A stretch of 64,000 nt of DNA from Deltaproteobacteria bacterium (GTDB taxonomy: Bacteria > Desulfobacterota > Desulfobacteria > Desulfobacterales > GCA-2748835), in assembly GCA_002748835.1 (NCBI GenBank), contig PDTL01000016.1, positions 62,001-126,000 on the forward strand, read 5' to 3'. The stretch's first letter is position 1. Each line of letters begins with the position of its first letter. Under the pieces are notes generated by a model. The model saw nothing but the letters and a program-made list of their open reading frames with translations, was not told the origin of the DNA and ran no database searches. Positions 34,106 to 42,649 of this stretch are shown here, piece after piece. Position numbers and translations under genes: made by a program.

Positions 34106-35452
34106 TTAGGAGTCTGCTGCATCTATACTAATTTCAAACTGGATCATGAACCGTTCTTTTTTGCCGTTCCGCGTAATAGGTGACAGGAGAGACGCATCCC
34201 GGAACATGGCAGACTCCTCGATCCGGGTGATCAGGGCAGCCGCCGAATCGGCCACGCCCTTGATCCGGCCATCTGTCCCCTTGACCGACAGCTCCTGCAG
34301 ATAGGCATCCGTTGGTATGATCTGCGTCAGTTCTCTCAGTATATCCGTGATCAGCGGCGTCCTTGTATACAGTGCCGTCAAGGTATTCAGTCGATCAGAG
34401 GCGGTCTCAACGGATGCCGACAGGGACGAAAGTCCGGCAACCGACTGTTTCAGGCGGACGACCTCCGCGTCCAGCTGCCGCATCACCGCCCGTTCACGGG
34501 AAAGATGGAGACCTGCCCATCCCATACCCGCCACAACCACGCACACCAGCAATGCCCCAAGCACATACAGCGCCAGGCGACTGGGCTGTTTCCGAAGCCG
34601 CGGCGGCAGGAGGTTCAGCCCGGAATCTGACAGAACGCCTTTCAGTGCCAGTCCATAGGCTTCCCAGTAAGTGCCCCGGCAACCGGATGTCGGGTCGGGA
34701 AACGGAATTTCACACCAGTCTGCAGCCGCCTCCCCGGACATCTGAACGCCGATGGTATGAAGGGCCACAGGCGCATCCGCATTTCCCGCTGTCTGCAGCA
34801 CCTGCATGGCCAGCTCCGGAATCCGGTCCGAGGCTGCGTCCGGCACCGGCCGCCTAGCCAGGAGTTTTCCGTTATCCGACACGCACAGCTGAATACCGGT
34901 TTCTCCCCTGAACGCCACCAGTGTCTGGCCAGTGAGCCCTGCCGTATGAACGACTGCAGTCACCACCGCCGAGGGACCGATATCCACACCGCTCACACCG
35001 GAAGACAGTCCTTTGACCAGGGTATACACCCAATCCATATCGTTTTTCCGTGCAGCTGCCACCAGAAGATCCAGGGTGCCGGCCTCCCGTTCCTCAGCCA
35101 GAATTTGATAATCGAACACCACCTGATCCGCTGAAACCGGAAAATATTTTTCCATTTCAAATGCGATGGTGGACCGCAGACTTTCCTTGACCGCGATGGG
35201 AAACTGAATCCGACGAAGCATCACCGTCTCACCCGGAATACCGATAAACACACCGGCTGACCGGATACCCCGATCCGCCTGATATCGGCGGATAATTGAG
35301 GCCACCTCCTGAATCCGGTCTTCATCAGCCGTTCCGGGATTCAGGGGAAAAGCCTCGCATCCGTCAAGGGTGTGCCGGCCAAATGACGATTTGACCCAGG
35401 CCACCGTTACCCGGTGTGTTTCTATGTAAATGCCCAATCCTGACTGAAACAC
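34106..35452 (-). CDS. gspL: Type II secretion system protein GspL
   Basis: A 448-residue protein. The N-terminal half is an actin-like cytoplasmic domain (GLGIYIETHRVTVAWVKSSFGRHTLDG), resembling PilM/GspL. One membrane helix (LALYVLGALLVCVVVAGMGWAGL, about 305-327) and a periplasmic coiled coil plus ferredoxin-like domain follow. GspL recruits the ATPase GspE to the membrane. I place the start at GTG 35452, after the gspK stop and with AGGA upstream. Longer in-frame starts would overlap gspK by about 120 bases. Confidence 0.82.
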   Translation of the reverse strand: MFQSGLGIYIETHRVTVAWVKSSFGRHTLDGCEAFPLNPGTADEDRIQEVASIIRRYQADRGIRSAGVFIGIPGETVMLRRIQFPIAVKESLRSTIAFEMEKYFPVSADQVVFDYQILAEEREAGTLDLLVAAARKNDMDWVYTLVKGLSSGVSGVDIGPSAVVTAVVHTAGLTGQTLVAFRGETGIQLCVSDNGKLLARRPVPDAASDRIPELAMQVLQTAGNADAPVALHTIGVQMSGEAAADWCEIPFPDPTSGCRGTYWEAYGLALKGVLSDSGLNLLPPRLRKQPSRLALYVLGALLVCVVVAGMGWAGLHLSRERAVMRQLDAEVVRLKQSVAGLSSLSASVETASDRLNTLTALYTRTPLITDILRELTQIIPTDAYLQELSVKGTDGRIKGVADSAAALITRIEESAMFRDASLLSPITRNGKKERFMIQFEISIDAADS

Positions 35453-35459
35453 GCCTATG

Positions 35460-36530
35460 TTATCCTTCCACCTTGCCGTTTCCGGCTTTTTTATTGAGAG
35501 TTGAAAACGGTGTTCTCGTGATAACCGTTCGTTCAAGAATCCGGTAAGACGGTTTTCCCCCTCCCCTGATCCAGGCAAGGACGCTCACCCCCCGGCGCAC
35601 CCGGCTATGGTTAATCCAACCCACAGACGTGATCTCATACACATTCGAATGCGAGACCGTGATATAAGGTTTCACCGCATTGAAGGCTTCCGCGCCGATC
35701 AGATCTTTGATCTCGCTGTTTGATCGAATCGGAGCGATTTTCCGTGCGTCCAGAATGGCATCCACGGATGGATCCGTAATCTTCGGCAGGTGACGCAGCA
35801 CATGCGCCGGCGCAGAATTGATGTCCACCTTCACCGACTGTTTTTTATTTTTGGACGCGGTTTTCTTTTTCTTCCCCTTGTCCGTCATCTCATAGGGGAT
35901 GACAAACATATCACCGAATCCGGCGTCATAAAGCGCCGCTGTCACCCCCCGGACCCGCCGGAGTTCCCCGACAGTTGAAAAGTCACTGTCTTTGCAGGTA
36001 TACGGCTCAGGCAGGCTTTCATAGTAATCATCCTCGGCGCCGTTCAGCCGGTGATTGTGATCCGAATCCCGCCAGTCAAGAATCGAATCCGCCACCACCT
36101 CCGCATCCGCCCCGGTCACGGCAAATCTCTCCAGAATGGCCAGCAGCAGCCCGCGACCTGCCCGGTTCAGATCAATCCGACCGCTCTGATTACCGATGGT
36201 CACCTGATAATAGCCGTTGGCGAAAGGCATATTCGGGATATGACCGTTGATATGCCAGGGGTCGCTTTCTGTTTCCATATCCGCGTCAGCCGCTTTCCGG
36301 GTGCCGGTATTCGGCCGTTTGGCCATGAGCTCCCGCAGGGTCCGCTGCACACCGGCTTCGGCAATATACGCAGCCTCCATCCGTTCTTTCAGGGTGCGTG
36401 TGATCTGAATCTCCTGGCGCATGGTCATGCAGAATTCGGCTGCGATCACCGACAACAGAGTGACCACCCATAAAGTCATCAGCAAGGCGACCCCGGACTC
36501 GGACCTGATCTTTTTTCGTGCGTCTGTCAT
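35460..36530 (-). CDS. gspK: Type II secretion system minor pseudopilin GspK
   Basis: A 356-residue minor pseudopilin. The prepilin-type N terminus is SESGVALLMTLWVVTLLSVIAAEF, with Gly before the hydrophobic helix. A long periplasmic domain with GspK features follows: RIDLNRAGRGLLLAILE, DSILDWRDSDHNHRLNGAEDDYYE and KVDINSAPAHVLRHLPKITD. It caps the pseudopilus tip with GspI and GspJ and can bind calcium. The start ATG 36530 overlaps the gspJ stop (TGATG), so translation is coupled. Confidence 0.93.
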   Translation of the reverse strand: MTDARKKIRSESGVALLMTLWVVTLLSVIAAEFCMTMRQEIQITRTLKERMEAAYIAEAGVQRTLRELMAKRPNTGTRKAADADMETESDPWHINGHIPNMPFANGYYQVTIGNQSGRIDLNRAGRGLLLAILERFAVTGADAEVVADSILDWRDSDHNHRLNGAEDDYYESLPEPYTCKDSDFSTVGELRRVRGVTAALYDAGFGDMFVIPYEMTDKGKKKKTASKNKKQSVKVDINSAPAHVLRHLPKITDPSVDAILDARKIAPIRSNSEIKDLIGAEAFNAVKPYITVSHSNVYEITSVGWINHSRVRRGVSVLAWIRGGGKPSYRILERTVITRTPFSTLNKKAGNGKVEG

Positions 36531-37195
36531 CAGGTATCGACTTCCGGAAGTCTGCAAACCATAAAAAGTGGCGCGCCATCCTTATGATCGTCTCCCCTGC
36601 GCAGGTAGGTCAGCCGGATGGCGGCCGGAAACCGCCCTTTGCCCGTTGTTTTCCAAGTACCTTCCCACGGGTCATCAGCGTTCAGATCAGAAGACAGCGC
36701 CATAAAATCAAACGAGAAGCCGCCCATACCGGAAAACAGTACCGTAAACCGGTCATCTGCCGGAAACGTCTCCAGGATTTCATCATCCGGATCTATCACC
36801 ACCTGTTCATGGTATTCCAGCTGCAGTGCACCGGTTTTATGCGCATCCGGTCTCACCCGGTAGGTGACCAGCGCGAGCTGGCCCCGGTTTTCTGGCAAAA
36901 ACCCCAGGCGGGTCACAAACCGCAGGCTGCCGTCACCGGCTTCAGGATACCAGGGCCGTTTTCCGCCCTGGCGGATGGGCCGCTGATGCATGGCCTGAAT
37001 CTGGTCCCGCATACGAGAAAGAATCACGCGCTCCCGCTGACGGATATCGATGTTCGCCTCCCCTTTTTCCCAGGCCCGAACCCCCATGCGAAGGCCGCTG
37101 AAAATAATCACCAGGAGCATGGACAGGATCGACAGAGAAATCAGGAGCTCGATAAGGGTAAATCCCGGCGCTACCCGCCTGATGTCAAGATGCAT
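36530..37195 (-). CDS. gspJ: Type II secretion system minor pseudopilin GspJ
   Basis: A 221-residue prepilin-like protein. APGFTLIELLISLSILSML is the prepilin peptidase site and first helix. The rest is a beta-rich periplasmic domain with LSRMRDQIQAMHQRPI and ALVTYRVRPDAH. It belongs to the tip complex with GspI and GspK. ATG 37195 has AGGA 7 bases upstream and overlaps the end of gspI by 11 bases; the longer ATG 37219 would overlap more. Confidence 0.9.
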   Translation of the reverse strand: MHLDIRRVAPGFTLIELLISLSILSMLLVIIFSGLRMGVRAWEKGEANIDIRQRERVILSRMRDQIQAMHQRPIRQGGKRPWYPEAGDGSLRFVTRLGFLPENRGQLALVTYRVRPDAHKTGALQLEYHEQVVIDPDDEILETFPADDRFTVLFSGMGGFSFDFMALSSDLNADDPWEGTWKTTGKGRFPAAIRLTYLRRGDDHKDGAPLFMVCRLPEVDT

Positions 37196-37637
37196 TTCCG
37201 GTTCCTGCCGTGCCGTCATCTGTCAATTTGTCAACCAGCTTCAGCGTGCTCAGCGCCAGTGTTTTCTCCCGGACACCTGCGGCCCATCGCACAGACACTG
37301 CCACCAAGATCAAATCCACCGGATAGGTCACCTCTGGCAAGAGGTCTGCATCGTCTTTTATTTCAGGCTCATACGTTTCATAGGTCAGTGTCCAGGCATA
37401 ACCGTCGTCAAACACGCCTTCAGTTTCAGCTGTCGTATAATCCGCTGCCAGGAGAAACCGATCCATCACCGCCTGAGCGTGCATCAGGGCGCGTGTGGTA
37501 TCTGCTGCCCGTTTTTCTGACCGGAGTCCACCGGAAAACAGTTGGAGCACCATCACCAGTGAAATCCCCAGCACCATCATGGCCACCAGGGTCTCCATCA
37601 GTGTAAACCCCTGTTCTTTCTCTCTCATCTTTCTCAT
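37185..37637 (-). CDS. gspI: Type II secretion system minor pseudopilin GspI
   Basis: A 150-residue minor pseudopilin: REKEQGFTLMETLVAMMVLGISLVMVLQL is the cleavage site and helix, with Glu5 after the Gly (FTLMETL). It nucleates the pseudopilus tip. The ATG (37637) overlaps the gspH stop as ATGA, so it is coupled to gspH. A second ATG at 37628 keeps the same prepilin site. Confidence 0.9.
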   Translation of the reverse strand: MRKMREKEQGFTLMETLVAMMVLGISLVMVLQLFSGGLRSEKRAADTTRALMHAQAVMDRFLLAADYTTAETEGVFDDGYAWTLTYETYEPEIKDDADLLPEVTYPVDLILVAVSVRWAAGVREKTLALSTLKLVDKLTDDGTAGTGNAS

Positions 37638-38137
37638 TCCAGTGCCGACAGCACGGTAACCACACCGGTGATCGGCTCCACGGCAACCTGCCGCAGCCGG
37701 TCAGGACCGCTCTGCAGCATCAATCGACCACCGGACGACGTTCCTTCGGGGTGAAAAATCACCTGCCATATTTCCGGATCATTGGCATCATCCGGGAGGC
37801 TTAAATCAATGCCTTCCGGAATCGCATAGACGCTTATTTTCGGTGGATCCACAGCTTCCGAATCTGTTTTTGCAGCAGGCGGTGCCTCGACCATCAGTTC
37901 TGCCCTGCGATCTGCAAGAGAAACGGTCACCTGTACCGGGACACATTCAGATACGGCAAGGTTTCGGGCATACCGCATCATGCCGCTGAGTTTCCGTGCT
38001 GCGGCATTGAGCCGCACCCCAGGCAGGGCTGCAAACATCCGGGGTGCTGCCACACCGGCGACCAGTGAGGCCACCACCAGCACCACAATGAGCTCAAGCA
38101 GGGTAAACCCGCCCTCCTGGCAGCGACTCCGGATCAG
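37634..38137 (-). CDS. gspH: Type II secretion system pseudopilin GspH, probably starting at CTG
   Basis: The usual start codons (first in-frame GTG at 38086 or nearby) would remove the prepilin signal. The frame upstream encodes CQEGGFTLLELIVVLVVASL, a full prepilin peptidase site. The only candidate initiation codon between the preceding in-frame stop and that site is CTG at 38137-38135. It overlaps the gspG stop as CTGA, and GGAAGGGG lies about 8 bases upstream. This gives 167 residues, a normal GspH size. GspH is a minor pseudopilin joining tip to shaft. CTG initiation is my inference; a sequencing artefact at the start is the alternative. Confidence 0.8.
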   Translation of the reverse strand: MIRSRCQEGGFTLLELIVVLVVASLVAGVAAPRMFAALPGVRLNAAARKLSGMMRYARNLAVSECVPVQVTVSLADRRAELMVEAPPAAKTDSEAVDPPKISVYAIPEGIDLSLPDDANDPEIWQVIFHPEGTSSGGRLMLQSGPDRLRQVAVEPITGVVTVLSALE

Positions 38138-38568
38138 AGTTCAAGCCCCTTCCAGCTGACAATATCCATATCCACGCCGGTCCCCCCGGGCGCATTGTCC
38201 CGGCCGTAGGAAAGAATGTCAAAATCACCGTGTTCTCCCGGAGATCGGTAGATGAAGTCATTTCCCCAGGGGTCCGTGGGAATCTCTTTTTTCAGGTACG
38301 GTCCGTCCCATTTGCTGTCACCTGCGGACGGTCGCTCTCTCAATGCCTTCAACCCCTGGCTCGTGGTCGGATAGGCACCCATATCCAGTCTGTAGAGATC
38401 CAGTCCGGCCTCAAACAGACCGATTTGCGCCTTTGCCGCTTCCAGTTTGGCCTTGTCGCTTTTCCCGAAAATTTTTGGCCCCACCAGCGCTGCCAGCATC
38501 CCCAGAATCACCATGACAATCAGCAGTTCGATCAGGGTAAAGCCGTTGTTGTTTTTCCGTTGTTCCAT
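38134..38568 (-). CDS. gspG: Type II secretion system major pseudopilin GspG
   Basis: A 144-residue major pseudopilin. NNNGFTLIELLIVMVILGMLAALVGP is the prepilin site and helix with the conserved Glu5. The C-terminal domain has the GspG signature: YRLDMGAYPTTSQGLKAL, WDGPYLKKEIPTDPWGNDFIY and GEHGDFDILSYG, with the calcium-binding loop. It polymerises into the pseudopilus. AAGGAG lies 8 bases before ATG. Confidence 0.97.
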   Translation of the reverse strand: MEQRKNNNGFTLIELLIVMVILGMLAALVGPKIFGKSDKAKLEAAKAQIGLFEAGLDLYRLDMGAYPTTSQGLKALRERPSAGDSKWDGPYLKKEIPTDPWGNDFIYRSPGEHGDFDILSYGRDNAPGGTGVDMDIVSWKGLEL

Positions 38569-38604
38569 TCAACACTCCTTATGTGAAACGCCGCCCGATT
38601 CTTC

Positions 38605-39843
38605 CTAGATGGGCAGATCGTTCATCCCGAAAATGGCCAGCAGCATGGCGATCACCACAAACCCGACCACCAGTCCCATACCGAGAATCATCACCGGCTC
38701 CAGCAGGCTGATCAGCCGTTTGACCAGATTCCGGACAATCGTCTCATAGGTGTCCGCCACCTGGAGGAGCATGTCATCCAGATGACCGGTCTCTTCTCCC
38801 ACACTGATCATTTGAACCGCCAGCGGGGGAAACACAGCCACATCCTGAAGCGGGGCGGACAGATGGCCGCCTTCTTTCACGCGGCGATACACCGTCTCCA
38901 TTCCATCGGTGATCACCCGGTTCGTCAGAATTCGCTGCACCAGCTTCAAGGCTTCGAGAATCGGCACCCCGCTTTTTACAAGCGTCCCCAGCGTACGCGC
39001 GAAACGGGCCACTTCCACATGCCGAACCACATGGCCGACGAACGGCAGGGTCAGCTTGAGCCGGTCCACGCGAAGCCTGCCGCGTTCGGTTGCGGCATAC
39101 CGCTGCAAGACAGCCCCGACACCGGCCGCAATAAGGAGCATCAGCCACCAGTACGAACGGATGCCGTTACTGATGATCAGCAGGATCTGTGTGGACACGG
39201 GAAGGGTGGCGCCCATATCCGCAAACAGCATGGAGAACTTGGGTACCACCACCGTCATGAGCAGCACAATGGAGGCTCCGCCCACCACAACCAGAAACAG
39301 GGGATAAATCAGGGCAGACACAATATAGTCTTTCAGCTCCTGGGCCTTTTCGAGAAAGCTCCCCAGGCGTTCGAGCACACTTTCCAGCACACCGCCGGCT
39401 TCGCCTGCACTGACCATATTTACGTAAAACGCCGAAAAAACCCGGGGGTGCCTGCCAAGCGCATCCGAAAGATACCCGCCACCCTGAACGGTTTTCAGAA
39501 TATCCCCCATCACCTGCTGCAAATGGCGATTCTCCGTGGTATCCTCAAGTATCCGAAGGGATTTGTCCAGGGGCAGACCGGCACGGATCAATGCGGACAG
39601 ATCCAGGGTGAACCGCATGACATCCCGTGTCCGCACGCCGGTCCCAATGGAACGGGAAAAATTCGATACACCGAGACTTCTCAGAAATCCGGTGGTCCCG
39701 TTCTCCTTTGCCGCTTTCACGGTCATGGGGATACACTGCCTGTTCTGGAGTTTCACCACCGCCCCCTTGAGGGAATCCGCTTCCAGGGAGCCTTTGACAA
39801 CCGTGCCGTCCGCCTGGGTCGCCTTATAGATAAATAGGGGCAT
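38605..39843 (-). CDS. gspF: Type II secretion system inner membrane platform protein GspF
   Basis: A 412-residue polytopic protein with two T2SSF domains (about 80-200 and 280-400) and three membrane helices. DGTVVKGSLEADS starts the N-terminal cytoplasmic part; GVSNFSRSIGTGVRTRDVMRFTLDLSALIRAGLPLDKSLRIL is the first T2SSF motif. It couples GspE to pseudopilus assembly. GGAG lies 8 bases before ATG, and gspE ends 2 bases upstream. Confidence 0.96.
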   Translation of the reverse strand: MPLFIYKATQADGTVVKGSLEADSLKGAVVKLQNRQCIPMTVKAAKENGTTGFLRSLGVSNFSRSIGTGVRTRDVMRFTLDLSALIRAGLPLDKSLRILEDTTENRHLQQVMGDILKTVQGGGYLSDALGRHPRVFSAFYVNMVSAGEAGGVLESVLERLGSFLEKAQELKDYIVSALIYPLFLVVVGGASIVLLMTVVVPKFSMLFADMGATLPVSTQILLIISNGIRSYWWLMLLIAAGVGAVLQRYAATERGRLRVDRLKLTLPFVGHVVRHVEVARFARTLGTLVKSGVPILEALKLVQRILTNRVITDGMETVYRRVKEGGHLSAPLQDVAVFPPLAVQMISVGEETGHLDDMLLQVADTYETIVRNLVKRLISLLEPVMILGMGLVVGFVVIAMLLAIFGMNDLPI

Positions 39844-39845
39844 GA

Positions 39846-41378
39846 TCAGGTCTCCAGTGTCACCCGCAGCACTTCAGGTATGGTGGTGATACCGGCGCGG
39901 ACTTTCAGCCACCCGTCCTGACGCAAGGTCAACATCCCATCTGCCATGGCCTGGGCCCTGATCTGATCGGCAGTGGCCTTACCGTGAATCAACTTACGGA
40001 TGGCGGTTGAGATCGGCAGGTACTCAAAAATCGCCTGACGGCCCTTGTAACCCGTATGCCGGCAAAGCTCGCAACCGGCCCCCCGATAAAAAACCGGGTC
40101 GTCCATCTCATCCGGATCGATTCCCATGGCCAGCAGGTGCTTGTCCTCCGGCCGGTAGGCGGTAATGCATTCCGGGCAGTTCACCCGGACCAGACGCTGG
40201 GCCAGCACGCCCAGCAGTGTCGAACTCAAGAGGAAATGCGCAACCCCCATATCAAGGAGACGGGTTACGGCACCGGGCGCGTCATTGGTGTGCAGGGTGC
40301 TGAACAGGAGATGGCCGGTCAGGGCCGACTGAATCGCGATCTCGGCCGTCTCCCGGTCCCGGATCTCCCCGACCAGGATAATGTCCGGGTCCTGGCGGAC
40401 AATAGACCGGAGCCCGCTGGCAAAGGTCATCCCGATCTTGGTATTGACCTGTATCTGATTGACCCCGTGAAGCTGATACTCCACCGGATCTTCCAGGGTC
40501 ATGATCTTTTTCTCCGGAGAGTTGATCTTGGATAAGGTGGTGTACAGAGTAGACGTCTTGCCGCTCCCAGTCGGGCCTGTGACCAGAATCATCCCGTAGG
40601 GCTGGCGTGCCAGCCGCTCATACGCATCATAGATGTGCGCCGGAAACCCGAGCTGTTCCAGCTCGAGAATCAGATTGCCCCGGTCCAGGATACGCATGAC
40701 CAGACTTTCCCCGTACAGGGTGGGGATCGTGGACACCCTGAAATCGATCTCCTTGTCTGCGATTTTCAGCTTGATACGCCCGTCCTGGGGCAGGCGGCGT
40801 TCAGCAATATCCAGCTTGGCCATAATCTTAATGCGGGAAATAATCGCAGCCTGGAACCGTTTCGGCGGAGACTCCACCTCATTGAGCACCCCGTCAATCC
40901 GGTACCGGACCTTGAAAACCGTTTCAAAGGGCTCGAAATGGATGTCACTGGCATTCACATCAACAGCACTGAGAATCAGCCGGTTAACCAGCCGGATAAT
41001 GGGTGCTTCGGATGCCAGATCCCGTAGCTGATCCACATCCGCATCCGCCCCTGCAGACACCTCGAGAAGATCCCGGCTCGCTTCTTCGATAATGTGCTCA
41101 ATGGACTGGGTTCCGGCACCGTAGAGCCGCTCAATGGCATCCTGGATATCCTCGGCGCGACCCGGTACAGCCGATACATCGAGCTGAAAGGTGATTCGAA
41201 TGGCTTCGAGGGTTTGAAAGTCATCTGGATCTGCCATGCACAGCGTCAGCTTGCCGTCTGTCAAAGACAGAGGCACAAAACAACCGTGCCGCATGAACGC
41301 CACAGGCAAATTTTCGATGATGACCGGCTCATCCGGATAATCCTGATAAGCCAGAAGCCCTGGTTGATCGTTTGTCAT
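39846..41378 (-). CDS. gspE: Type II secretion system ATPase GspE
   Basis: A 510-residue cytoplasmic hexameric ATPase. N-terminal T2SSE_N domain (1-95), then Walker A GPTGSGKT (268-275), Asp box (TLEDPVEYQ), Walker B (DIILVGEIRDRETAEIA) and His box. The zinc-binding C-terminal insert has CPEC and CELC pairs. It powers pseudopilus extension through GspL and GspF. It is the first gene of the eleven-gene T2SS unit; about 200 bases without a gene lie upstream, where the promoter must be, though I could not fix it. Confidence 0.97.
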   Translation of the reverse strand: MTNDQPGLLAYQDYPDEPVIIENLPVAFMRHGCFVPLSLTDGKLTLCMADPDDFQTLEAIRITFQLDVSAVPGRAEDIQDAIERLYGAGTQSIEHIIEEASRDLLEVSAGADADVDQLRDLASEAPIIRLVNRLILSAVDVNASDIHFEPFETVFKVRYRIDGVLNEVESPPKRFQAAIISRIKIMAKLDIAERRLPQDGRIKLKIADKEIDFRVSTIPTLYGESLVMRILDRGNLILELEQLGFPAHIYDAYERLARQPYGMILVTGPTGSGKTSTLYTTLSKINSPEKKIMTLEDPVEYQLHGVNQIQVNTKIGMTFASGLRSIVRQDPDIILVGEIRDRETAEIAIQSALTGHLLFSTLHTNDAPGAVTRLLDMGVAHFLLSSTLLGVLAQRLVRVNCPECITAYRPEDKHLLAMGIDPDEMDDPVFYRGAGCELCRHTGYKGRQAIFEYLPISTAIRKLIHGKATADQIRAQAMADGMLTLRQDGWLKVRAGITTIPEVLRVTLET

Positions 41379-41579
41379 TTTTTTAAGCGTCCTGAATACC
41401 GGGTTTTCGGTTCAGTTAAAATATATTGCAAATGCAGGACCAGTCATGCAGACCGCGGTTAAAAAAATATCATCTAACTGGATTTACAAATAAAACAGCC
41501 AAGCATCTGAACCGTGCCATCCAGCTTATGGATCCAAATGATACACCTTGAGACAATCCGGATATTAATTATCCACATC

Positions 41580-42041
41580 TTAAAGTCGTTCCTTCAGACA
41601 AAACCGCCGGTCACCGGCATATCGAACAACGGTAACCGCCACAAGCAGCAGCAGCACATCCCGTATCCACAACTGCCACGCACTGCTGGTATGCCCGCCT
41701 CCGCCCACGGAAAAGCACCCGCAGTCAAATTCATGCCCCCGGATCAGATTGATCGAAATGGCGGTGATGAATCCGGCCAGCAGCAGGCCTGCCAGCATCG
41801 CAGAAGATCGGGGAAAAACACCGGCAATCAGCGCTCCCCCCATGACCGCTTCAACATAGGGAACAATGATCGCCAATATGTTAATGCCTGCTGCGGGAAA
41901 AAGGTTGTAGCCGTATAGAATCAACGCAAAATCTGCCGGATGGAGCATCTTATCCATGCTTGCAAAAATAAAAACACCGCCGAGCAGCCATCGCAGAATC
42001 AGGTCAACACTGCTGTACGATATCATACGGTCAGTTTTCAT
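41580..42041 (-). CDS. MauE/DoxX-like membrane protein
   Basis: A 153-residue protein with four membrane helices: LILRWLLGGVFIFASMDKMLHPADFA, then YNLFPAAGINILAIIVPYVEAVMGGALIAG and GLLLAGFITAISINLIRG, then FDCGCF. This is the DoxX/MauE layout. MauE-type proteins support redox or disulfide chemistry at the membrane. The paired FDCGCF Cys after helix three is the usual MauE mark. It is coupled to the rhodanese upstream (ATG 42041 overlaps its stop region). Confidence 0.82.
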   Translation of the reverse strand: MKTDRMISYSSVDLILRWLLGGVFIFASMDKMLHPADFALILYGYNLFPAAGINILAIIVPYVEAVMGGALIAGVFPRSSAMLAGLLLAGFITAISINLIRGHEFDCGCFSVGGGGHTSSAWQLWIRDVLLLLVAVTVVRYAGDRRFCLKERL

Positions 42042-42531
42042 AGGCCACCGGATACCCTTTCTCCGACCATCCGTCGAATCCATCGACCATCACACGGACC
42101 CGCGTGTAGCCCATGGCTTCAAATTCACTGGCCAGTTCATGGGCGTCACGGCATTCACGCCCGCTACAGTAGACCACCAACCGGGCATCCGGCGGATAGG
42201 CGTCAAAAAAAGCCTCAATCCGCTGATCCAGTTCACCCACTGGAAAGGGAATCGCCCCCTTCACGTGGCCCGCCTCATACGCTTCCATGCGCCGCGCATC
42301 CACGAATACCGCCTGTCCTGCATCATAGATGCGTTTTGCCTCGCTAAGCGTGTTGATCTCCCGTTCATGGCTGACCGCATCGTTTTTCGCATTGGCTGAG
42401 ATAGTACCTTGTCTGGTATCCCAGCTGCCGATCCACCGAATGCCCTGGGGGTGAAAATGATTTGCCAAGACGGCGATGAGCACTGCGGTCACGCAGATCA
42501 GACCCGCCTCTTTGAAAAACGCACTGTTCAT
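42031..42531 (-). CDS. Membrane-anchored rhodanese-domain protein
   Basis: A 166-residue protein. An N-terminal membrane anchor (FKEAGLICVTAVLIAVLANHF) precedes a periplasmic rhodanese domain: AVFVDARRMEAYEAGHVKGAIPFPV and the active-site loop VVYCSGRECRDA, with the nucleophilic Cys. Such domains carry sulfur or act in redox sensing. With the MauE-like gene it may handle thiol or sulfur compounds at the membrane. Start ATG 42531 is set by the anchor; upstream open frame has no good ribosome binding site. Confidence 0.85.
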   Translation of the reverse strand: MNSAFFKEAGLICVTAVLIAVLANHFHPQGIRWIGSWDTRQGTISANAKNDAVSHEREINTLSEAKRIYDAGQAVFVDARRMEAYEAGHVKGAIPFPVGELDQRIEAFFDAYPPDARLVVYCSGRECRDAHELASEFEAMGYTRVRVMVDGFDGWSEKGYPVAYEN

Positions 42532-42649
42532 AAGCGTATTCTGCCCCGTATTTGATGTCTGCACCGACACCAAGGCGCAGCCTCCGTATTTTCCCCGAAA
42601 CCTAATAAATCTGCACCTGAAAGTCAAATTGAGAAGCAAAAAAGACCGT

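Noticed and set aside
38782..39837. A 351-codon open frame on the plus strand
   Set aside because: It is antisense to gspF, with no signal, no family and no ribosome binding site.
41379..41579. Sigma-54 promoter upstream of gspE
   Set aside because: TGGCACG occurs on the minus strand but no GC follows at the required 10-base spacing after GG.
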